A stretch of 64,000 nucleotides of DNA from Geodermatophilus obscurus (GTDB lineage Bacteria; Actinomycetota; Actinomycetes; Mycobacteriales; Geodermatophilaceae). The position numbers and the translations under genes were made by a program. The stretch is from assembly GCF_900143215.1 (NCBI RefSeq), contig NZ_FRDM01000002.1, positions 62,001-126,000 on the forward strand, written 5' to 3'. The notes beneath the pieces were generated by a model, which made no database searches, was not told the origin of the DNA, and was given only the letters and a program-made list of their open reading frames with translations. How positions within the stretch are numbered: the first letter of the stretch is position 1; each line of letters starts with the position of its first letter. This document shows positions 59,183-64,000 of this stretch, piece after piece.

Positions 59183-60157
59183 ATGACAGCCCAGCCAGCA
59201 CTCGCCATCGAGGCGGTCGGCCTCGAGAAGTCCTTCGGGGACACCCGGGCGGTGGCCGGCGTCGACCTCGCCGTCCCCGCCGGCGCCATCTACGGGGTCC
59301 TCGGGCCCAACGGCGCCGGGAAGACCACCACGATCCGCATGCTCGCCACGCTGATCGCACCCGACGCCGGCAGCGCCCGGGTGCTGGGGCACGACGTGGT
59401 CACCGAGTCCGACGCCGTCCGCGGCCTGGTCAGCCTCACCGGTCAGCTCGCCTCGGTCGACGAGGAGCTCACCGGCCGCGAGAACCTGGTGCTCGTCGGC
59501 CGGCTGCTCGGCCACCGCCGGGCCGCGGCCCGGGCCCGGGCCGACGAGCTGCTGGAGGCCTTCGGCATCGCCGACGCCGCGGGCCGGCTGGTCAAGCACT
59601 ACTCCGGCGGCATGCGCCGCCGGCTGGACATCGCGGCCAGCCTCGTCGTCACGCCCCAGCTGGTGTTCCTCGACGAGCCGACCACGGGGCTGGATCCGCG
59701 GTCGCGCAACCAGGTCTGGGAGATCGCCCGGGCGCTGGCCGCCGCCGGGACGACGATCCTGCTCTGCACCCAGTACCTGGAGGAGGCCGACCAGCTGGCC
59801 GACGGCATCGCGGTCATCGACCGCGGCCGGGTCATCGCCGAGGGCACCCCCGGCCAGCTCAAGGCCTCCGTGGGCACCGGCTCGCTGCACGTGCGGCTGC
59901 TGGACCCCGGCCGCCGCGCGGAGGCCGCCCGCGTCCTCGGGGCCGCGGTCGGCACCGTGGTGCTGGAGCCGGACCCGGCCGCGCTCTCGGCGGCCTGCGC
60001 GGACGCCGAGCGCGCGGCCGTCGGCGTCGGTGAGCTGGGCCGTGCCGGCCTCGGCGTCGCCGGCTTCTCCCTCGACCAGCCCAGCCTGGACGAGGTCTTC
60101 CTCGCCCTCACCGGCCACGCGGCCGAGCAGCACCCCTCCGGGACCCTCGAGGCTTAG
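59183..60157 (+). CDS. ABC exporter ATPase, DrrA type
   Basis: This 324-residue ATPase has Walker [12 protein letters not shown]-loop [18 protein letters not shown], signature [12 protein letters not shown], Walker [21 protein letters not shown] and the switch His region [17 protein letters not shown], where the usual H-loop His is replaced by Gln (CTQYLEEAD), as in DrrA-like proteins. The C-terminal ~90 residues are the DrrA tail with [14 protein letters not shown]. With the permease 5 bases downstream it forms a drug or lipid exporter. ATG 59183 has GAGGAG 5 bases upstream. Confidence 0.93.
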   Translation: MTAQPALAIEAVGLEKSFGDTRAVAGVDLAVPAGAIYGVLGPNGAGKTTTIRMLATLIAPDAGSARVLGHDVVTESDAVRGLVSLTGQLASVDEELTGRENLVLVGRLLGHRRAAARARADELLEAFGIADAAGRLVKHYSGGMRRRLDIAASLVVTPQLVFLDEPTTGLDPRSRNQVWEIARALAAAGTTILLCTQYLEEADQLADGIAVIDRGRVIAEGTPGQLKASVGTGSLHVRLLDPGRRAEAARVLGAAVGTVVLEPDPAALSAACADAERAAVGVGELGRAGLGVAGFSLDQPSLDEVFLALTGHAAEQHPSGTLEA

Positions 60158-60162
60158 GCGTC

Positions 60163-60999
60163 ATGACCGCCACCACCACCGCACCGGGCTCCGCCGACAC
60201 CGCCGCCGTCCGCCGGGCCATCGCCGACACCGCACGGCCGGCCCGCCCCGGCCGCTTGGCGACCGCGCTGACCTTCGGCTGGCGCGGCATGCTCAAGGTC
60301 AAGCACGTGCCCGAGCAGCTGCTCGACGTCACGGTCACGCCGGTGATGTTCCTGCTGCTGTTCACCTACCTGTTCGGCGGTGCCATCGCCGGCTCGACCA
60401 GCGCCTACCTCGACTACACGCTGCCCGGTCTGCTGGTCATGTCGGTGCTGTTCACCACTGTCTACTCCGGCGTCTCGCTGAACACCGACCTCACCAAGGG
60501 CGTGGTCGACCGGTTCCGGTCGCTGCCGATCTGGCGGCCGGCACCGCTGCTGGGGTCGCTCCTGGGTGACAGCGTCCGCTACGTCGTGGCCGGCACGGTG
60601 ATCATCGTGGTCGGCGTCGCCCTGGGGTACCGGCCGGACGGCGGGGTCGGCGGGGCGGTCGCGGCACTGGCGCTGGTCGTCGTCTTCTCGTTCGGGCTGT
60701 CGTGGGTGTTCTCGGTGCTCGGTCTGCTGCTGCGCTCGCCGAACGCGGTGATGAACGCCGGATTCATGGGCATCTTCCCGCTGACGTTCCTGTCCAACGT
60801 CTTCGTCGACCCGGCCACGCTGCCCGGTCCGCTGCAGGCGTTCGTCGACGTCAACCCGATCTCGGTGCTGGCCACCGCCTCCCGCTCGCTCATGGCCGGC
60901 ACGCCCGACGGGACCGCGATCGCCGTCTCGCTGGCCGTGGCCGCGGCGCTGGCCGCGGTGTTCCTGCCGGTCACGACCCGCCTCTACCGGAGCCGGTGA
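60163..60999 (+). CDS. ABC-2 permease, DrrB type
   Basis: This 278-residue membrane protein of the ABC-2 family has about six segments: VTPVMFLLLFTYLFGGAI, LPGLLVMSVLFTTVYSGVSL, RFRSLPIWRPAPLLGSLLGD and FPLTFLSNVFVDPATLPGPL, with the conserved ASRSLMAG near the end. It pairs with the upstream ATPase. DrrAB homologues export anthracyclines in producers, but no biosynthesis genes are nearby, so a general detoxification or lipid role is more likely. Confidence 0.92.
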   Translation: MTATTTAPGSADTAAVRRAIADTARPARPGRLATALTFGWRGMLKVKHVPEQLLDVTVTPVMFLLLFTYLFGGAIAGSTSAYLDYTLPGLLVMSVLFTTVYSGVSLNTDLTKGVVDRFRSLPIWRPAPLLGSLLGDSVRYVVAGTVIIVVGVALGYRPDGGVGGAVAALALVVVFSFGLSWVFSVLGLLLRSPNAVMNAGFMGIFPLTFLSNVFVDPATLPGPLQAFVDVNPISVLATASRSLMAGTPDGTAIAVSLAVAAALAAVFLPVTTRLYRSR

Positions 61000-61003
61000 G
61001 GGT

Positions 61004-61009
61004 TACGGT
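61004..61009 (+). promoter_or_regulatory. -10 hexamer for leaderless kynA
   Basis: TACGGT lies 7 bases before GTG 61017, 5 bases after the permease stop. Confidence 0.5.
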
Positions 61010-61016
61010 GACGGCC

Positions 61017-61952
61017 GTGGTGCCGTCGGACCCGGACCCGTCGGGAGCGGTGCGGCCGCTGGAGGCTTCCATCCGCACCGACCTCGGCGGCGCGATGACC
61101 TACGCCGCCTACCTCGACCTGGACCGCCTGCTGGCCGCGCAGCACCCGCGCAGCCGCCCGGAGCACCACGACGAGCTGCTGTTCATCGTCCAGCACCAGA
61201 CCAGCGAGCTGTGGCTGAAGCTCGTGCTGCACGAGCTGCGGGCCGCCTGCCGCCACCTGGCCGGCGACGAGCCCGCGCCGGCGCTCAAGTGCCTGGCCCG
61301 GGTGAAGAACGTGGAGCGGACGCTCATCGAGCAGTGGTCGGTCCTGGCCACGCTGACCCCGCGCGAGTACGCCCAGTTCCGCGGCGCCCTCGGCAACGCG
61401 TCGGGCTTCCAGTCGCACCAGTACCGCGCGGTCGAGTTCGTCCTCGGCAACAAGCACCCCGGCATGCTCGCGGTCTTCGACGGCGAGCCGGCCGCGCGGG
61501 AGCTGCTGGAGGAGCTGCTCGCGGCGCCGACGCTCTACGACGAGTTCCTCCGGCTGCTGGCCCGGCTCGGCCTCGCGGTGCCGGCGGCCGTCCTGCACCG
61601 CGACGTGCGCCAGCCGTGGACGTACCAGCCGGACCTGGTCCCGGTCTTCCGCGAGGTCTACGAGTCGACGGACACGCCGTGGGAGGTCTACGAGGCCTGC
61701 GAGAGCCTGGTCGACGTCGAGGACAACTGGCAGCTCTGGCGGTTCCGCCACCTGCGCACGGTGCAGCGGACCATCGGCGCGAAGACCGGCACCGGTGGCT
61801 CCTCCGGGGTCGGGTTCCTGCGCCGGGCCCTCGACCTCACCTTCTTCCCGGAGCTGTGCGCCGTCCGCACCGTCATCGGCTCCGCGGCGGAGAGCCTCCG
61901 CGGAGATTCCGACGCCGGCTCCGGACGCGGGGCCGACGGCCGCCGTATGTAG
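61017..61952 (+). CDS. kynA: Tryptophan 2,3-dioxygenase
   Basis: This 311-residue heme dioxygenase opens L-tryptophan to N-formylkynurenine. The distal His60 is in FIVQHQTSELWLKLVLHEL, the substrate-fixing Arg is in QYRAVEFVLGNK, and the proximal heme ligand His245 is in WRFRHLRTVQRTIGAKTGTG. The GTGGSSG loop closes over the carboxylate. GTG 61017 is preferred because it is 7 bases from TACGGT. No kynU or kynB is adjacent, so the rest of the kynurenine route must be elsewhere. The last ~20 residues are a non-conserved tail. Confidence 0.95.
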   Translation: MVPSDPDPSGAVRPLEASIRTDLGGAMTYAAYLDLDRLLAAQHPRSRPEHHDELLFIVQHQTSELWLKLVLHELRAACRHLAGDEPAPALKCLARVKNVERTLIEQWSVLATLTPREYAQFRGALGNASGFQSHQYRAVEFVLGNKHPGMLAVFDGEPAARELLEELLAAPTLYDEFLRLLARLGLAVPAAVLHRDVRQPWTYQPDLVPVFREVYESTDTPWEVYEACESLVDVEDNWQLWRFRHLRTVQRTIGAKTGTGGSSGVGFLRRALDLTFFPELCAVRTVIGSAAESLRGDSDAGSGRGADGRRM

Positions 61953-62142
61953 CAGTGGTGGCGGCGCCGCCCGGCGCGAGGACCGCTCGCACCGGTCGTC
62001 GGGAGCACGCCGCACTCCACCGCCCGCCCGTACGGAGGAAACCGGCATGACCGCACGACCGAGCAACTGGGGGGTCCTTGTGCCGCTCCCGTCCGGGGGC
62101 CGAGCATGGTCGACCTGGCGCACCCGAGGAGGAGGAGCCGAC

Positions 62143-62304
62143 ATGGAACCCGACCCGCCCGAACCGACCGGAGACCTGGGCTACGACTCGGCGCACGAGG
62201 TCACCGGCGACCGGCCCCGACCGGAGCCGGGGACGCCGCAGCCCCCGCCGGTGGACGACGGCGGGGACCACGGCTACGACGAGGCGCACGACTTCCGGCG
62301 CTGA
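62143..62304 (+). CDS. Small acidic repeat protein (53 residues)
   Basis: The protein contains two copies of an 11-residue motif, GDLGYDSAHEV and GDHGYDEAHDF, joined by a Pro-rich linker. It is acidic and probably disordered. ATG 62143 has GAGGAGGAG 6 bases upstream. In-frame ATG 62047 also has an excellent GGAGGAA site and would add 32 residues rich in Trp, Gly and Arg. I cannot tell which start is used; both might be. Function unknown. Confidence 0.6.
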   Translation: MEPDPPEPTGDLGYDSAHEVTGDRPRPEPGTPQPPPVDDGGDHGYDEAHDFRR

Positions 62305-62373
62305 CGGCGGACCCGGCGTGGGAGCGCCCGCCCGGGGTAGAGGGCGGGCACCACCCCTCCTCCAGGGAGCGTC

Positions 62374-63585
62374 GTGACCGACCGCACCGCACCCCGATCC
62401 TTCCTCGGCGCGCTGACCGGCGGCCTGGTCCGCGCGCCCGAGCTGCGCACCGACGACGACCGCTCGGCCTCCCGGCTGGAGCTCTTCTTCGACCTGGCCT
62501 TCGTCCTCGTCCTCGCGGAGCTGGCCATCGACTTCCGCGCCGACGTCACCTGGCGCGGGGAGCTGGTGTTCGCCGGGCTGTTCACCGTCGTCTGGTGGTC
62601 GTGGGTCAGCTCGACCCTCTACGCCAACCGGTTCGACCACGACGACGTCGTCTACCGGTTGCTCAAGCTCGGCAGCATGGCCGCCGTCGTCGGGATGGCC
62701 GCCACCGCCACCGAGGCGACCGGCACCTACTTCGGCATCTTCGTCGGCTGCAACCTGGTGCTGCGGGCCATGCTGCTGCTGCAGTACCTCCGCGCGTACC
62801 GGCACCTGTCCGGTGCCCGGCCGATCGCCCGGCTGTACCTGATCGGCACCACCCTCGGAGCGCTGCTGTGGGCGGTGTCCCTCGCGGTGCCGCGGCCGAT
62901 CGGGTTCGCCCTGTGGGCCGCCGCCGTCCTGGCCGAGGTGCTGGTGCCGCTGCTGGCCACCCGGTCGTCGGCCGACGTCCCGCTGCACGTCGAGCACCTG
63001 CCCGAGCGGTTCGGCCTCTTCGTGATCCTGGTGCTCGGCGAATCGGTGGCCGGCATCGCCCACGGGCTGCACGACGCCCACTGGACCGGTTCCGGGCTGC
63101 TGGTCGCGGCGCTCGGCTTCGTCCTGGCCGCGGCGCTGTGGTGGAGCTACTTCGACCTGGCCGGGGCCCGCGCCAAGCAGCTCCTCAGCGAGGTGGGCGG
63201 AGAGCGCAGCGACCACTCGCACGACGTCTACGTCTTCGGGCAGCTGCCGCTGACCCTGGCGCTGGCGACCGTCGGCGCGGGGCTGGAGCTGGCCGTCGTG
63301 CAGAGCGGCGAGGGCGAGGTGCCCACCGGCACCCGGCTGGTGCTGGCCGGCGGGGTGGTCGTCTACCTGCTGTCGGTGACCGTCACCGAGGTGGGGATGT
63401 CCAAGCAGGGTGCGCGGCGCGGGTGGTGGTGGCCGGCCGTGGCGGCCGCCGTCGCCGCCGTGGACGTCGTGCTCGAGCTGCCGGCCGCCGTCGTGGTCGG
63501 CGCGCTGGCCGCGGTCGTCGTCACCGTGGTGGTCGTGGGGCTGGCCGAGCGGGCCACCGGGCGGATGGGCGTCGAGGAGGTCTGA
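62374..63585 (+). CDS. ltrA: Low-temperature-requirement A (LtrA) family membrane protein
   Basis: This 403-residue protein has the LtrA hallmark SRLELFFDLAFVLVLAELAI near the start, WWSWVSSTLYANRFDHDDVV, and EHLPERFGLFVILVLGESV in the middle, with about ten membrane segments. LtrA was named for cold growth in Listeria; its biochemical role is unknown. GTG 62374 follows GGGAGC. It is convergent with the TMEM175-type gene. Confidence 0.9.
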   Translation: MTDRTAPRSFLGALTGGLVRAPELRTDDDRSASRLELFFDLAFVLVLAELAIDFRADVTWRGELVFAGLFTVVWWSWVSSTLYANRFDHDDVVYRLLKLGSMAAVVGMAATATEATGTYFGIFVGCNLVLRAMLLLQYLRAYRHLSGARPIARLYLIGTTLGALLWAVSLAVPRPIGFALWAAAVLAEVLVPLLATRSSADVPLHVEHLPERFGLFVILVLGESVAGIAHGLHDAHWTGSGLLVAALGFVLAAALWWSYFDLAGARAKQLLSEVGGERSDHSHDVYVFGQLPLTLALATVGAGLELAVVQSGEGEVPTGTRLVLAGGVVVYLLSVTVTEVGMSKQGARRGWWWPAVAAAVAAVDVVLELPAAVVVGALAAVVVTVVVVGLAERATGRMGVEEV

Positions 63586-63601
63586 CCGGCGCCCTCCGGG
63601 C

Positions 63602-64000
63602 TCAGCGCGCCCGGCGGGCGAGCAGCCGGCGCACCGGATCGGGGAGGAAGAGCAGCAACAGCGCGAGGTAGCCGACCGCGGGGACGGCGACGCCGACGAC
63701 GAGGGCCAGCACGAAGGTGCCCGTGGTCAGCAGCGCGCTCGGCAGGTCGTCCTCCGCCGGGTCGGCGCCGGAGCGGCGCAGGTACGGGCGGCGGACGAGG
63801 GAGAGGGTGAGCAGGGTCAGGCAGGTCGAGCTCAGCGTCATGGTCCCGATGTAGATGCCGATGGCGAGCCGGGAGCTGCCGTAGACCGCCGCGACCTCGG
63901 TGGCGAAGGGCAGCAGCACGATCGTCAGCGTCCAGACCAGGTTCGCCAGCACGAAGGGCATGTCGTAGGAGCCGACCCGCTCGACGATCCGGTGGTGGAC
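63602..64000 (-). CDS. TMEM175/DUF1211-type potassium channel, C-terminal part
   Basis: The reading frame is open to the window edge, so the N-terminus is missing; 132 codons are present. VHHRIVERVGSYDMPFVLAN, followed by LVWTLTIVLLPFATEVAAVY, matches the second half of a bacterial TMEM175 unit (His-x-His...LPF.T). Two further membrane segments follow (~63733-63850) and a basic tail LLARRAR ends it. Bacterial TMEM175 proteins form tetrameric K+ leak channels. Confidence 0.75.
   Translation of the reverse strand, partial: VHHRIVERVGSYDMPFVLANLVWTLTIVLLPFATEVAAVYGSSRLAIGIYIGTMTLSSTCLTLLTLSLVRRPYLRRSGADPAEDDLPSALLTTGTFVLALVVGVAVPAVGYLALLLLFLPDPVRRLLARRAR

Noticed and set aside
59183-60999. DrrAB as part of an antibiotic biosynthesis cluster
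   Set aside because: No polyketide, NRPS or tailoring genes are nearby. The neighbours are housekeeping or catabolic genes.
1-64000. tRNA, rRNA, prophage or integrative element
   Set aside because: I found no cloverleaf-like sequence, rRNA core, integrase, transposase or phage structural gene. Composition is even apart from the small palindromes.

Overview
The window is very GC-rich DNA of roughly 73-75% G+C by eye. GTG starts are frequent and almost every wobble position is G or C. It looks like a chromosomal stretch from a high-GC actinobacterium. The gene content (fused isobutyryl-CoA mutase, DivIVA/Wag31-type protein, mycothiol-type DinB enzyme, CtpI-like P-type ATPase, SpoIIE-type phosphatases, mycobacterial-style leaderless starts) fits Geodermatophilaceae (Blastococcus, Geodermatophilus, Modestobacter) best. 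That family call is an inference from style and content. No rRNA, tRNA, CRISPR array, prophage or transposase gene was found.

Layout. 1-12 kb: a truncated acetyltransferase; icmF overlapped by a cobalamin-binding BtuF-like gene; a flavohemoglobin / DivIVA-like / flavohemoglobin operon; a CaiB-type CoA-transferase with an enoyl-CoA hydratase; YceI; a CoA-transferase/acetyl-CoA hydrolase. 12.8-20 kb: a frameshifted alpha/beta hydrolase, a chromate transporter, a DUF1905 protein, a PAS-GAF-PP2C phosphatase, a subtilisin with a coupled 77-residue partner, a STAS protein and a 6-phosphogluconate-dehydrogenase-like enzyme. 20.4-25.7 kb: a quinate/shikimate catabolic island (3-dehydroshikimate dehydratase, shikimate/quinate dehydrogenase, ShiA-like MFS, TetR) around a divergent promoter with two matching operators. 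25.8-29.8 kb: a possible redox-signalling group (UBP zinc finger, thioredoxin fold without CxxC, response-regulator/thioredoxin-reductase fusion without CxxC, cNMP-binding histidine kinase). 30-36 kb: a DHA2 exporter, then DctA with a divergent DcuS/DcuR-like two-component system. 36-48 kb: epoxide hydrolase, NTF2-like protein, gamma-carbonic anhydrase, a broken RNase Z, a sigma-region-2/membrane hybrid, Mug glycosylase, a GNAT/HxlR divergent pair, AzlCD, a CoA-disulfide-reductase-like flavoenzyme and a triple cold-shock-domain protein. 48-64 kb: YciI, a MEDS-HATPase regulator, an SGNH hydrolase, a lipoprotein esterase, a 1505-residue P-type ATPase, AraC, a DinB-type enzyme, UPF0303, YihY, a DrrAB-type ABC exporter, tryptophan 2,3-dioxygenase, LtrA and the end of a TMEM175-type channel.

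Non-coding structure is the least ordinary part. A palindromic element of about 55 bp occurs four times. One copy lies inside rnz, where the frame breaks; one covers the expected start of the dehydroshikimate dehydratase; one supplies the N-terminus of the BtuF-like protein; one is intergenic. A second 69-bp palindromic family sits in two convergent gene gaps. Two unrelated genes begin inside GTG-containing 15-bp tandem repeats. At least eleven starts lie 6-7 bases after a TANNNT hexamer, the signature of leaderless transcription. The strongest candidates for something under-described are the small palindromes that remodel gene ends and the CxxC-less redox-signalling group.
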